DNA from: Callorhinus ursinus
Lineage: Eukaryota; Chordata; Mammalia; Carnivora; Otariidae
NCBI RefSeq assembly: GCF_003265705.1
Contig: NW_020312848.1
Location: 56,773,707-56,837,706, forward strand
Length of the DNA: 64,000 bases
Direction of reading: 5' to 3'
Each line of letters begins with the position of its first letter. Within the stretch, counting starts at the first letter, position 1. Shown here piece after piece: positions 22,851-36,308 of the stretch. A model generated the notes under the pieces. It saw only the letters and a program-made list of their open reading frames with translations, was not told where the DNA came from and made no database searches. The position numbers and the translations under genes are program-made.

Positions 22851-25800
22851 AGTGAATCCCAGGTTTGTGTATTTGCTTTCTATCAAGCTATGGATTAGCA
22901 ACTCTGAAACTACTCTGTGTGTTCTAGGCTCGAGTAAATGAGTAAATAAATTGAAGTATAATGGGAGCCAGGTTTCTCACTATTGAAGACGTTAGTTTTA
23001 AATAGAGAAAGGACAAGAACATACTCTATGGCTTTGGTTTAAAATCAGAGGTGTCAATATCAGTATGAATTCACGGTTTGATAATAGAGAAACATATAAA
23101 CAAAGTATGTGTGTTTATAAAAATATACTTGATTATGGTTAAGTATACATAATTTCCTTGCTCTAGATTTGTTTCTAAACACCGCTTTCCATTAAAAGGG
23201 AAATTAGTGGTCTTGGGAGTAATAGCTAATTCCAGGGGTTAGAATAGGAAAAAGATGAGATGAGCTGGGAATAGATTGCTGCAAGAAAATAAGGAAGTAC
23301 TCGAAGAATGATGGAAATATATCAAAAGGAGTCAGCTTAAAAGGGCTCTCCCTGGCTCAATCTGGGACAGCTTTGAGCAGGGACCTAGGGGCTGTAGCCC
23401 TAATGAGTCGGGTAGAGACAGCCCCCAACTCAACCACCTATTACTACAATTATAAAGGAATCGTTGCCTCCTATATACACAGATTATGGAGTTCTGGTTG
23501 ACTCTCTTATATTATTGTCCAGTTTGTATCTACTCACAACCATTTTCAAGTAGTGGCCAAATTCCCTGAGGGGGGATTCTGCATGAGCAGTATCACCAAA
23601 CCCTTTTGCAAAAAGCAGTGGACTGTGTGGAAGAGCTTAGAAGAACTAAGACAGCTTCATTGGTAGTGAGAAAGTGGGTGGTTGCTCCAAGAATAGCACC
23701 CAGACTGGAAACCATGAATGAAGAAGCACCAAACAACTGTTTCTACAGAATGAAAGGGAAAACTATGTAGGTGGGAGCAGAGCAGCAATGCAAAGGCAAT
23801 TAGTTCTAATTCAAAGTGGAAAACAGAGAGAAAAGCAATTATGGGTCAATTGTAAAATGAGAAAGCAGAGTGCATGTCTGTCATAACCATAAAATACTTC
23901 TATGACATTTAACTATATTCCTCACTGCTCCCCCAAATTATTCAATACTCAGTGCATCCTGTTCCCTTCTCCACCTGGTCACCTCCACCCATCTGCCCAA
24001 TCCTGGTCAACAAATATCTAACAATGAGATACATTAAAATATTTTTTTCTTTATAGGGGCTATAGCTAGCATCATGCCCTGCAGTTCTCATCTGACCCTT
24101 CCTCTTCATCTAGAGTTTCAAGAGAGGGAGGGCAACACATGGATCAAGTGAACTACCCTCTCTTCTAAATCTCTGCTCAGAGCCACAGTTTCCAGTTCTC
24201 CTCTTAATAATCACTGCAACGCTCTTGGGGAGTCAAAATGAATTATACAAAAAAAGATTCATGAATGAGCTAAAAAACAACCATTTTTGTACCAGATGTC
24301 CTAAATACTCTTTCTAAAAAATATTATTTTAGATGATTATCATGTTATTCTTGAAAGTCTAGAAAGCAACTTTAAATTGTATTTCTATGTTACAAAGCAT
24401 ATATAATGATATATATTGATATAATGATATTATACAATGAAGTAGAGAGTGCTGAATACAAATGGCAGAACCAAGTACAATTATTCATCATAGGAAGAAA
24501 ACGGCATATGAAATAAATTAAAACAAATAATTTGATTGTTCTTTTCTGACCCATTTGTCATTTCTTTGGTTGTCTAGCACCTGAAACTCCTTCTTATGTT
24601 AGGAGAACTCTCCACCTTATGATTCTCCCCTGTAGAAGCTAAATATGCCCAATATCTGCTTTCCTGATCTTCCTGATAGCCAGAGAGAGGGTATGGGGCC
24701 TAAGCTTGGCCAACCAAATGCACCTGCTCTTAGGCTTCACCTTGGAAATAAGTGATGCAAAAAGCAGGGCCAGGGGAGGCACCACTCAAGACCTAGAGCA
24801 TGATGGTAGTCATGCTGTTTGGCGTCAGCAAGCTACAGTACTCACCTCTCATCAGCAGAAGTCTTACCTACTGCAGACTAGGATTGACAGGGATCATCTG
24901 TCAGTGATGCTGGCTGACTGAGACCTGGTACCCTAGCTTTCCCAGCCATGCTCTACCATGCTGTAAGCCAACCAAAATACTTTCCTGCTTAACTCCATGA
25001 ATACTGGCTCACTAGCTCACAACTAAGAATCCTGCCAGCACATCTAGTGCCTTTCAACTTACCTCATTATACAAAGCTGTCACGTAGAAGAAGCTATAGC
25101 TAATACACAGAATGACAGTTTTTTCACTGGTTAAAAAAAAAAAAAATTTGCTCCCCTCCGAATTTCCTAGTTATTATTTTGGCTTCTGACTTTTAAAGGC
25201 TCTGTTCAAATTAAAAGGTCTTTCCTATTTCAGGGCTAGAAATTATACTTTATAAGTATGAATAAAGGACTGAAAATAAATTAGAACAGAAATTCCATTA
25301 ACATATGATGTGCATGATAAATAATAAAAAACCCAAATATCATTCCACCCTAGGTTACTGGCTCTAAACAGAAAGTAGATTACTGGAGGCAAAGTTCCCC
25401 CATGATGATTACTCATTAGCTTATTCAAAGTGGCTTTACAGGCTTAGTCCATCTGCCAAATTGACTCCTGCCCAAATTTTCCTGGCACACAAATTACCAG
25501 TTAACCCTCCTATTAGTAGACTCAGCAGGAATCAATGCTTGAATGAGCATGGAGCCTCTTCTCCCGCCTTGAAAGGCCAACCAGAGCAGTGTTCAGGCCA
25601 AATGTCTTAGAATTACCAAAGAGCTAGGTCCAGTGTCAGATAATACATACTTGAATTGTAGATAATGGGACCTTTGCTTTCCCTGACTTCTGCTCTGGCA
25701 GTAATTTAAAAGAACTGGACTCATTTAAAATAATGGATTTTTTGTCTTTCTGATTTTAGATTTCTAAAGCTTCAATTTATTCTATATGCAAGAGAAATGA

Positions 25801-27763
25801 ACATGTTTGGTTAAAATATTTACTTTCAGGACTAAAGGTGACAGGTAATTTTTTGCTAAAAAGATGACTTTGGTGTTTCTGCTCTTATCAGCTGATATGA
25901 TATTTTCTTTATAAGTAAAGATTCAGGATAAGAGTACAAAATCTAACTTCTCACATGCCACAATCTACCAGAAGAGAATATTCTTTATGGACAAAGAGCA
26001 GCACTGCCTATCAGAGCAACTTTTCACTGAGACTACACAGGCCAATGAATTTGGCCATAAAGGACTCCTGTATCCCCGTTATACGTGGGAGACAGATCAC
26101 TGGCTCATTCTGTATTAGCCTCTCAGGACCCACAGGACAGAAACAATTTCCTTTCACTCGCAGCCAGGTTGGAAGTGACCCAGTCATTCAGAAACAAACA
26201 GGATGTAAGTTGATTAAAAAAAAAAAAATCAGCTAGATAATAAAATCTTTGATTCAACTTGAAATGAGTTCCTTCCTTTTTCTCCTACGAGAGAAATGAC
26301 AGATAAAATGCAAAACTGAAGTAAAATTTAGGAAAGCATGCATTTTTATACGTTAAATGCAAATTACAATGAAAACAAAATATTTTCTTGATTTTTGATA
26401 ACGCAGCCTAAAACCCAGCAGAAATACTTTATTATGAAATAGCTCATTTGACATGTGAAGAACATAATTGAAACGTGTCTCATCCAAGAAACACAAATGA
26501 GCTTCAGTGTGACATCAGCTGCAATATACTGGCTCTTGCTTATGCGGTTCCTGGGGATTTCTGAAAATCTCCAGAGACCTCAGTGGTTGCTCTGCAGGGC
26601 TCTCTAAAGGGTTTGCAAAGTCCAGAGTAAAACTGTTTGATTTGGCCTTGCATCCATGGAAGGCCTTCTCGTCTTGTACGCTATTTTACCCAGCGTTTTA
26701 GTGTTCTACCATGTGGCATACTGAAGAAGAGGTTTGCTTTCATTCAACACCTATACCAGAATGTGGGCACACATATGTCAATACCAGGATATAATTACAG
26801 GGACAAAAACACACACGCTAAATGACAGTATCATAAATATTTACAGTACACTGCATTCAGGTTCATCGTCAACCAGGTGTTACATGTGAACTATAACAAG
26901 TTATCTGAAAAGGACAAATAGAAGAAACATTGAAATGTATGCTTTAATAATCGTTGGAAGAACAGATTACTTTTCATTTGAATCATACTAGATATTATTA
27001 GCTTCTCTGACCTCCTCACTCTCTTCTAATAAACGGAATCAGGAGTCTGGCCTATCAGAAAGACAAAATTTGAACTTCTATTTCCTTATGGCTGATGGCA
27101 GTAACTCAGTTTTTATCACTTAGGACTCTTGGAAACACGTACTCAAGTACAGTAATAAATACGTGTGTGTGTTAGTGGGGGAGGTGAGAAGGTGCGGGGA
27201 GGTTGGTTTAAATGAAACACATGTGAGCAGGAGCCTGGAGGCCTGCAGCAGACGCAGCCCTCAGACGCCAGAGGCAAGTTTGAGATGAACCAGGACTTCA
27301 AGATGACACGTTGTGAGATTGCATATACCACACAAATTTCATTCTGTTCTCCTCATGCTAATTTCATTTTCCAAAGACATAATTTAAGGAAGTGATGTCT
27401 AGTTGCAAAGAAATATTTGAAACAGGAGCTGGATAAATAAGTTGGGGACACCACCATCTGATCAGCGCCCTGGTTGCAATACTGGATCATCCACCTAGCA
27501 GTTAAGCATGTCTTATGGCATTAGAAAAGGGAAGTCCCCCCCCCCCAAAAAAAGCATATTTTAAAGAAAGCATCAAAGTAAACTTTATAGGAAACATAAT
27601 TTCTTTGTTATACTTACTTTATAGCCTAGTGTTATTTTTGAATTATATTTGAAAAGGGCCACCAGAATCTGTCAGCATTTTGCCTTTCGAGGTCTCTATC
27701 CCCACCCTTCTTGAAAATACAAGATTTAAGAACAACAACACTCAGTCTGTTTCCCGAGATTAA

Positions 27764-28040
27764 GAATTCCTCATATCAGTGAAATCATATGATACATGTC
27801 TTTCTCTGACTGACTTACTTCACTTAGCATAATACCCTGGACTCTGAGAAACAAACTGAGGGTTCTAGAGGGGAGGGGGGTGGGGGGATGGGTTAGCCCG
27901 GTGATGGATATTAAAGAGGGCACGTACTGAATGGAGCACTGGGTGTTATACGCAAACAATGAATCATGGAACACTACATCAAAAACTAATGATGTAATGT
28001 ATGGTAATTAACATAATAAAATAAAATTTAAAATAAACAA
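27764..28040 (+). mobile_element. Short L1 tail with 5' inversion
   Basis: Positions about 27764-27837 are the reverse complement of the L1 'gtattatgctaagtgaagta...' segment; from about 27838 the L1 3' UTR runs in + orientation (aaacaaactgagggttctag, G-rich tract, 'gagcactgggtgttatacg', A-rich end). This is a twin-primed insertion. It ends about 95 bp from the CTTNBP2 exon at 28136, inside the intron just past the donor. A (CA)n run follows at 28060-28075. Confidence 0.8.
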
Positions 28041-28135
28041 AGAAAGAAAAGTTTAAAGTCACACACACACACACAAAGAACAAACAACAAGCCTGGAGAT
28101 GGCTTCTCCATCCTACTGTGTTATAGGAAAAATAC

Positions 28136-28360
28136 CTTCTTTTGTCTGCTTTCAGCAGCAGCCAGCTGCGTGGACATCCTTTCTTGCATCTTTCTGCAGT
28201 GGGCCATGACTGCTTCAAGGATGGAGAGGGGGTTGGTACAAACTGGCTTCTTCTCTTTATCGCCGGCACCTGCCTCATAGTCTCTCTGCAGTGCCAAGAA
28301 TGGGTCATTCAAATTAAATCTCCCATACCGTTCCTGGATAAATACCTCCTTCCTGCGGGC
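28136..28360 (-). CDS. CTTNBP2: CTTNBP2 coding exon, N-terminal CortBP2 domain
   Basis: A 225-nt exon, exactly 75 codons, phase 0 at both ends. Acceptor ttttgttctag|GCCCGC at 28361 and donor AAGAAG|GTATTTTTCC at 28135. It encodes [57 protein letters not shown] and ends [11 protein letters not shown], running into the coiled coil of the next exon. The block is the conserved CortBP2/NAV1-like N-terminal domain shared with the paralogue CTTNBP2NL. By recall of the human protein it starts near residue 64, so one or two upstream coding exons lie outside the window. An open frame on the + strand at the same place is a shadow. Confidence 0.96.
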
Positions 28361-31300
28361 CTAGAACAAAATCAGAGGAATGTATTGAGAAAGAAATAAA
28401 AATATACAGAAAGATATTTATAAGAAGGTTTTGTGATTACTTTTCCAAATGGTATTCACAACTGTTTTGAGTAATGGCTTACGTATGATGTCAGGCGCTA
28501 AGCGAGGGGAATGTGACCCCAATCCCTGACTAGCCTGGCATGCCATTCAGCCTACTTTCAAATTTTCTTCCTTAGAGAATGTCTTTTAAATTAAAAATGA
28601 CACAAATACAGTGTTTTCCCTTGGTGCTCACTCCTTCAAGGATCTGTGTTTTAGGTACAGTCTTTTCTAGTTTAAAGTAAAATCAGAAATACCAACAATT
28701 AAAATAACTTCTAGCAAAAGTTCAAAAATAAAATTCTCTCTATCTTGACAGAACTTCTATTTCACATAATACTTATCAAGCTAAGTCACAAAATATAAAT
28801 CTACAAGTTTTGTAGAGCAAGAATTTATAAGGATATTTGCTAAAGAAGAAAATATTTGATGAAATTTTTATGTCAAAAAGTCACAACATTCATATTTTGT
28901 GAAGTTTGACTAAACTACAAAAAAACCTCTAGAAGATTTAAGAAGATGCAAATTATCTCATTATTGAAGGGCATGAAAATAGAGTTCAGAGAGTCCCAGG
29001 TAAGAATGTAACCTCATTCCACTCTCAGTGTCAGTCCGTCAGCATCAAAGTTAATTTCACATCCACAGGGCACTAAATGCAATTTTCTATAGCCTACAAC
29101 AGTCTTTGCATGAAATGGAAAATAGTAGAAATATACTGAAACTAGCAACATTTTCCAAAATCAGGTCATGCGGAATTGCCACCAGAAAAAAATTACTCTA
29201 TGTCACTGCCAGTGGAAAAACTAATTTACAATAAATCAAGCTAATTGTCCAAAATGTTAAATGTGCTTTCTAAAGAAATATTACATAAATTTCCTCACTT
29301 TAAAAGGAACTGCACTGAACGAGACTTTTCCATTTTTAGACCACTGTGAGCAAGCCAACAACTAGATAAACACAAGTGCAAGTGATAAATCTAACATTTC
29401 TTTTCCTATTACCAAATTAGATTAAGAAATATAGTTTACAAAAAGCCCAATTTCACCATTAAACTTAAGCTAGGATCATTTCAGAGGATCATTTTAAACT
29501 TAAAAGTCAACACGATTTATGAGTCAAAAAGCATTTGATATTTTTAGATTCTTCAAATTCAAAAAAGTGATCAATGCACTATCACTTCCAAGATGCAATT
29601 TCAAAAGTGAGTTTATTTTGCCTTCCTTCACTTTCCTCTTAATTTTTATTCCATGTAGTAATTTATCCCCCACCCCTGGATGAAAATCTGAGACACCCCT
29701 ATGGTTTTTCTCTTACTTTTTTTTCCCCCCCCTCTTATGTTCTCTAAATACAAGTCCTATAGTAATTTTAAGACATAAACCTGTCTCAATTTGATTAGAA
29801 AATCCAAATTGAGTGTACGACAGCTTCCTTTCCCCAGCGAAGATCTGTGGCAGGGTAATATGTACCAACTGGGAAAAGAGGGTTCATGAAAACATCTCTC
29901 CCTTTACACAAATCTTCTCCCCCTCTTTCTAAGTGGTTTCTGCTGTTCTCTCTGGGTTAGAAGGCATGAGGTAAGGGGAGCAGAACGATTCTACCTGACC
30001 GGTTCAATTGGAAGACTAGCCTTGCCATCTGAGTGTGCTGACTATTTAAAGCCTACAGTTTCCTTATGAAGTGCCTGGTGACTTTAGAGGGCCACCACCC
30101 CCTCGTCCCACTGTTGGGGTCTTTTCATCTATAGTTTCCCTCAACGTTGGTCATAAATTTAGGACCGACTACATAATCTGCAAGGCCTGGCACAAAATGA
30201 AAACATAGAGCCCTTTGTTCAAAAATTAAGAATTTCAAGATGCTGACAGCATACTATTTAACCAAGCAGGGGGCCTTCCTAAGTGCATGGCCCTCTGCAA
30301 CTGCACAGGTCGCACACCCATGAAGCTAGCCTTGTGTCACTTCTTATGCAGCATCTAGAACCTAGTTTTTGTCAGATGATGTTCCACGTTCTCCAGACTT
30401 CTCTACTGAACAGGACCTGAATCAATCGCATTCCCACTCTTTGGTGCTTATGGCCCAAGCTAGCATATAGGAAACACTCACGAAACTTCATCTAAACACA
30501 ATCTGGGAATGCAAGATGACAGGACACCCAGTTTGTAATCTCTATTACGGGAAGAGTCCAGTCACTCTGGGCCTAGTGAGGCTGTCTTCTCCTAAATATT
30601 TGCTTTGAGCTCCTTTCAAGTAGGGGCACTTTTATTCAGCTGACATCCTGCCAACCCACCAAAGAACACACAATGGGTGCTTAATGTATTCTTGCTGTAC
30701 AGATAAATGTAGCATCCAACGGCCTTAGGAAAATATAATTTGTAACCCAGAGCCTCCTACGGAAAGAGCTCAGGCCGTTTTCCCTGTTAGAGGAAGTCAA
30801 GTTTCTTCACAAAGGGACCAATTTTACCAGGAACCTGGGGAGGAAGTTAGACCAATGTCAAACTCCTCTAATTCCTAAGAAAATGATGACCAAGTGTTAG
30901 TTTACCCACTACGGGAGGCAGAACTAGGGGATCCCAGGAAGGACTCAATTAACTCTCTGAACTAAAACCAGGCAAGAGCACTTTCAGGAAAACCACAGGG
31001 TGCGTAGCAGTTGATTTTCCATGATTCATGATTCTTTGTACTACTTACACCCCAAACCTAGACTGTATCTAATAGAAGCACTCTGCTTACCACAGAGTTG
31101 TCAGAATACCTTTCCAAGGAAACCTCAGTCACTCTTCTGCTTAAAGCCCTTCAGCATTCTCATTTTCATAGTTCTCTCCACCGTACACCTTCGTCCACGT
31201 GACACTGGCAGGTTGGGACACCCTCTCATCCTTCGCGTGGGTAACTTCTCACTGACCACTAACCCTCACTGCCATCACCTCCCCTTCTGCTCATCCCAAA

Positions 31301-32114
31301 AGATTCAGAGTTTAGCTTAATGCGGATTTAGGCAAGCATTTATAACTAAACACATGCCCAAGCCAACTGACATCCCTTAATTTTACCCACTTTCAACTAT
31401 TAATGCTTGAACATTCCTAAAAAAAATGTTTACCTTTCTTAGAACACCTTACTTTATAACAGAGTATTGGATTCTTAATGTACTCCATTACTTTTGGTAA
31501 GGGCAGGTCAACAACACATACAAGTTTTAATATTTAAGGAGATCATGTAACAAAAAAATGACCTGATGTTTATCACACTGGGTTTAAAGAGGCCTTTCCC
31601 TAAAAAAAAAAAGGAAGAGCTGAATGTGCAGATAACTTCTTGGTTTATGCATCAGATTTACTTGAGAATGAAATGCATTTCAGGGAAATGAGTCATTATA
31701 AAGACAGACTTTTAAAGGAACCCTTAAAGCTAGCTACATTGATAGAAATATAATTTCAATCAGAATCTGAAGTTTTATAAGATCTGGTTGAGAAAGAAAT
31801 AAAAATATGGCCATTATTAGGAGAGGATTTGACAAATACAGAGTTCCTACTTTGGGCTTTAATTGTTCAACCAGATCAACTGAAGTAGGTTGGACCTAAT
31901 TAGTAATAATAAAAGGAAAAATACTTAAATATTCAACTTTTCCTAGAGTCTGTAATTTTCTTAGAAAAAAAAATCTAAAACTTGCATTGTGGGTCACAAT
32001 TAAAACATACCACCAACTAACTTTAAAACACAAACTTACCGCTAAAATTATTTCATCTTATGAAAAGCCAAAATGATTTTGTAATATTTAAAAAAATGGT
32101 ACTAGTAAAAGACA

Positions 32115-32330
32115 ACTTTTATTGAGACCTTACTATTTATTTCTAGGTGTTACTGATTTTCTCCTAAAAATACGTCCAAGAGATAGCCATTATTTTAATT
32201 TACAATTTAGAGACAAGCAGACTGAGGCTTCGAAAGATTAACTTACTCTCAAGGTCACTTTAACTAGAGCTGGTATTCAACCCAGGCAGTTTTACTTCAA
32301 AGCCCATACTTTTGAGCACTAAAAGATTAT
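32115..32330 (-). mobile_element. MIR SINE, antisense copy
   Basis: Reverse-complement MIR motifs on the + strand: 'tattgagaccttactattta', 'attttaatttacaatttaga', 'agactgaggcttcgaaagat', 'ctctcaaggtcacttt', 'tattcaacccaggcagtttt'. A Can-SINE sits directly at its right end. Confidence 0.8.
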
Positions 32331-32333
32331 GAT

Positions 32334-32527
32334 GGGGGCACCTGGGTGGCTCAGTCTGTTGGGCATGTCTTCAGCTGGGGTCATGATCCCAGAGTCCTGC
32401 TCAGCAGGGAGCCTACTACTCCCTCTCCCTCTGCCCTGCCCCCCTACTCCTGTACTCTCTCTCTCTGGCTCTGCTCTCTCAAATAAATAAATAAAATCTT
32501 TAAAAAAATAAAAAATAAAATAAATAA
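32334..32527 (+). mobile_element. Can-SINE (shortened body)
   Basis: Head 'gggggcacctgggtggctca', shortened body lacking the 'gggatcgagtcccgcatcgg' part, CT-rich tract, (AAAT)n and an A-rich tail. Imperfect duplication of 'aaaagattatgat' at both ends. Confidence 0.93.
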
Positions 32528-33389
32528 AAGATCATTATGACTAGAGTATTTTGGAACACTAAAAAAGGTTCAAAGATAAGTAATGTTTACAACACTACCC
32601 AAAACCAGTATAAAGAAATGAAGTTTAAAAGACACAAATATGACTTCATATTTCAAGAAGTTAAGAGTATTCTCAATACTCTATATTTACTTTCATTGTT
32701 ACTCACCATATGGCTAATAAAATTTAATCAAACTTAAGGGTTTTTTTTCTTTTCCTAAGATCCTTCAGAGAATGTCATTTAAATGTAAAAAAAACAATTC
32801 AACAGGAAAAATGGCTTCTAAATATGCTTTTTCAAAAAGCATATTATCGAAAAGTACTGATTAAAAATAGGTTTAAAGCATTAATACAGATCTAACTGCA
32901 AGACTAAGAAATTCTGTCCTCAGCTCTAGCCTACTCTGGCTTTGGTGCCAAGGATATAAAACCACAAGGGATGGTTGAAATGATGAGCCCAATCTGACAA
33001 GACAGATTTTCTCAGGAATAATATAAGTCAGTTCTTGAATACAAACACAGAAGCCAGTATGAAAAACCCAGGGGTTGCAATCATCACTATATTCAAGGAG
33101 TGAACAATAGAATGGAAACTGCCCCTCCCCCACACCTCAAACCAGCAACTCAATTCCAAGGTTCATTAATTAATAGAAAAAAGATATCAGAACTAGACAA
33201 TTCCTGGACTACTATTTCACTTCTGGGTGAATGAAATATTTAAATAATGATCAATAGAAAAAGGGCCTGAGGACAGAACTGAATTTTAAGAGTAGAAGGA
33301 AACAGTAATGCTTAAAAGACTTACAGAGGCATGACTGCATTCTGTCAGTATCTGAAGGCATCTCAGGTTTCAAGAGGTATTGGATTATT

Positions 33390-33575
33390 ATTTTTTTTTT
33401 AAAGATTTTATTTATTTATTCATGAGAGACACAGAGAGAGAGAGCGAGAGAGAGGCAGAGGGAGAAGCAGGCTCCCAAGGAGCAAGGAGCCCGATGCGGG
33501 ACTCGATCCCAGGACTCTGGGATCATGACCTGAGCCGAAGGCAGACGCATAACCATCTGAGCCACCCAGGCGCCC
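33390..33575 (-). mobile_element. Can-SINE, young copy with perfect 18-bp duplication
   Basis: Reversed on the + strand: T-run, 'aaagattttatttatttatt', GA-rich tract, 'catgacctgagccgaaggca', 'tgagccacccaggcgccc'. Perfect target duplication aagaggtattggattatt at 33372-33389 and 33576-33593. Sense with respect to CTTNBP2. Confidence 0.98.
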
Positions 33576-33779
33576 AAGAGGTATTGGATTATTTACATGG
33601 CTCCCAAACAATCGAATTATAGCCATGACAATAAAAAACTTTCAAGGGCCAAAGCTGTTCTAGAGATACAACAGCTGCATTGGACTGGAGTGAAATCTCA
33701 GTCTCTGGTTGTGTTGCAAATATAGGCTGAAAAAACATGTGGTAGAAAAGGGTACAGGAGTCTCAAAAATCAGTAAGGT

Positions 33780-33911
33780 GGGCGCCTGGGTGGCTCAGAT
33801 GGTTAAGCGTCTGCCTTCGGCTCAGGTCATGATCCCAGGGTCCTGGGATCGAGTCCCGCATCGGGCTCCCTGCTCCTTGGGAGCCTGCTTCTCCGCCTGC
33901 TTCTCCCTCTG

Positions 33912-33948
<37 letters not shown>

Positions 33949-33982
33949 CTCTGTCTCTCATGAATAAATAAAATCTTTAAAA
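33780..33982 (+). mobile_element. Can-SINE with (CT)n expansion
   Basis: Full-length copy: 'ggcgcctgggtggctcagat', 'gatcgagtcccgcatcgggc', a (CT)n run at about 33915-33946, 'catgaataaataaaatcttt' and an A tail. Perfect 15-bp duplication aaaaatcagtaaggt at 33765-33779 and 33983-33997. Confidence 0.98.
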
Positions 33983-34382
33983 AAAAATCAGTAAGGTCAC
34001 TGGTTTCTAAACTGTCACTCTTTTCAAATCCTGAAATACGGATTATTCAAAATCGAGAGGGATGGAAAATAGAGATTTTTCCAAACAGTCAACATAAAAA
34101 TTTACCTATCTTGCTGTAAATTTTAGTGGAAAAGAGTTCAAATAGACCAAGATTAAACAAACAAGCCCCCCTCCAAAAAAACAAAACAAAAACCAAAATT
34201 AAGAGCTCCTCTAAGAAGAAAGGAGGAAAAAATACTACTTGTAAATAAAAGGGAATGGGAAACCAGACATAAGCCATGGTCATCAGAGCTCATTTCCACT
34301 CTAAGAGGGGTAGAATAGTGCAGGAGTCAGTTTACACATTCATATACAACATACGTGTCCGCATGTGCGCATACACACAAAC

Positions 34383-34419
34383 CACACACACACACACACA
34401 CACACGGGGGGGGGGGGGG
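34383..34419. repeat. (CA)n followed by a run of 14 G
   Basis: About 11 CA units directly joined to 14 consecutive G (34406-34419). The G run is the kind of sequence that is often mis-sized by sequencing. Confidence 0.95.
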
Positions 34420-34655
34420 TAAATGGACGCCAGAGGGTACAACAGCAATGTAAAAGTTACATAGTCTTTTGGAGCACAGTCACTGCCGTTCAGTGATTGC
34501 AAAGTTCTAGAAATTCACTAGCCAGGAACAAAATATAACTTCTTGGAATATGAATTAAATGCCAAAAAGTCTGAAAAGTTCATTTCAGTGAATACATTTC
34601 AGGCATTGTTTGTATGTGGCAAGATGTACACGGCACAAAGAAATGAAGGGGTGTC

Positions 34656-34845
34656 GGGCGCCTGGGTGGCTCAGTTGGTTAAGCGACTGCCTTCAGCTCA
34701 GGTCATGATCCTGGAGTCCCAGGATTGAGTCCCGCATCGGGCTCCCTGCTCAGCAGGGAGTCTGCTTCTCCCTCTGGCCCTCCCCCCGTCATGTGCGTGC
34801 GCTCTCTCTTTCTTTCAAATAAATAAAATCTTAAAAAAAAAAAAA
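34656..34845 (+). mobile_element. Can-SINE, young copy with perfect 19-bp duplication
   Basis: Complete element from 'gggcgcctgggtggctcagt' to 'aataaataaaatctt' and an A tail. Perfect duplication aaagaaatgaaggggtgtc at 34637-34655 and 34846-34864. Confidence 0.98.
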
Positions 34846-36059
34846 AAAGAAATGAAGGGGTGTCATGGTGTCCCATGATCTGCCAAGCCATACCGGAACA
34901 GTAAGTCAGAGAAGAGGCACATGTTCCCTGCTCACTCTCCTCCCTCCTTCCCCAACCTTCTGCCACCTACAATGTCATAGCTGCTCATGGACATAACCAC
35001 CTGGATGTATGGAAACTATCATGCCAGGAATATACATAATGCATATTATGAATCATATATGAAGACAGACTTAGATTTATTTTGGTCCCTAAGGCTAAAG
35101 TCTACAAGTCATACTTCAATAAACCACTAATTTTCTCTCAAAAATGTAGACCATTATAACAAAAATCCATGAAATGGCTAGGTTTCACTGAGATCGGGGC
35201 CAGAAGTAATCTATTACCAAACCCTTTATTTTGACCTCATATGCCACTTAGTACCTTGCACACATCTATCTCAGCCAGATATGAACATCTGTAAAAATAA
35301 GATTACCTTTATTCCCTAACTAGGTCAAGAATAGCACACAGTGCTGCACCGTTCTGTTCTCTTGCTCAGAGTACATATGATTAAGTTATCAGCATACTTG
35401 AAGCTGAATCCAGGAAAAGCCTTACAATTTGTCCTAATTCATCTCTCCAGGCAGCCACCACCCATCAATCAGAACTGGAACACAGATGAACCTACCTGCC
35501 AAAAGCGGCTCTAGGCATTTAATTGCTATGATCAGCTATATCTTTACTGATACCAGACAGTTAAAACAATGCCTTTTACACGTCTGTAACTTAAAGAACA
35601 AGTAGCAGTGTGCCCCACACATACCAGTTAATTATCTAAGGTTAACAGAAGTAATGGTTTCTGTTACTGGGATTAGTCATTCCTATGACTGTTAATTATA
35701 AATGAACTTTTCATATAAAAAAAACAAAATAATTTTAAATTTCATGAGAGGCACTATTATTTCAACATTAAAAATTAAATGTATTTATCCAAATCTATAA
35801 GCCCATTTGAACTGTTTTATATTTTTATTTAAAATAATGCATGTTCACTAAACAATGTGGGAAAACACTGTTATAAGGGGGGGAAATTACCATCCATAAC
35901 TCAATCATTGAAAAGCATTCACCATTAAATTTGCCTTGTACTCCATATTTTTTCCAAGCATGTATTAAAAAAATACTTATCAAGGATTTAAGGGAATATG
36001 TTTAAGTAGCCTTTCCCACTTAATGTGCTATTTCCCATTTCAGTAATCTATATCAATAT

Positions 36060-36278
36060 ATTTTTTTAAGATTTTTATCTATTTATTTTAGAGAGAGCAC
36101 ACTAGAGTGCACGAGCAGGGGGTGGTGGGGAGAGGAAGAGGGAGAGGGAGAGAGAATCTCAAGCAGACTGTGTTAAGCGCAGAGACCAAGCACGGGGCTG
36201 GATCCCATGACCCCAAGATCGTGTTCTCAGCCAAAACCAAGCATCAGAGCTTAACCAAATGAGCCACCCAGGCATCCC
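36060..36278 (-). mobile_element. Can-SINE, older copy
   Basis: Reversed on +: 'tttttttaagatttttatct', GA-rich tract, 'atcccatgaccccaagatcg', 'gagccacccaggcatccc'. Short duplication around 'tatatcaatat'. Diverged more than the 33-34 kb copies. Confidence 0.95.
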
Positions 36279-36308
36279 ATATCAATATTTTTAATATTTA
36301 ATTGCATA

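Larger units (their letters stand above)
13613..28135 (-). other. CTTNBP2: CTTNBP2 intron (14,523 bp)
   Basis: A phase 0 intron with donor AAGAAG|GTATTTTTCC at 28135 and acceptor ttctttcag at 13613. It holds L2 (14230-14890), MIR (about 16850-17022), an L1 fragment (17205-18765), an old L1 with nested insertions (19240-22850), and an inverted L1 tail (27764-28040). The stretches 14900-16840, 22860-24530 and 25120-27750 contain no element I can name. 24540-25110 looks repeat-derived but I could not identify the family. Confidence 0.9.
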
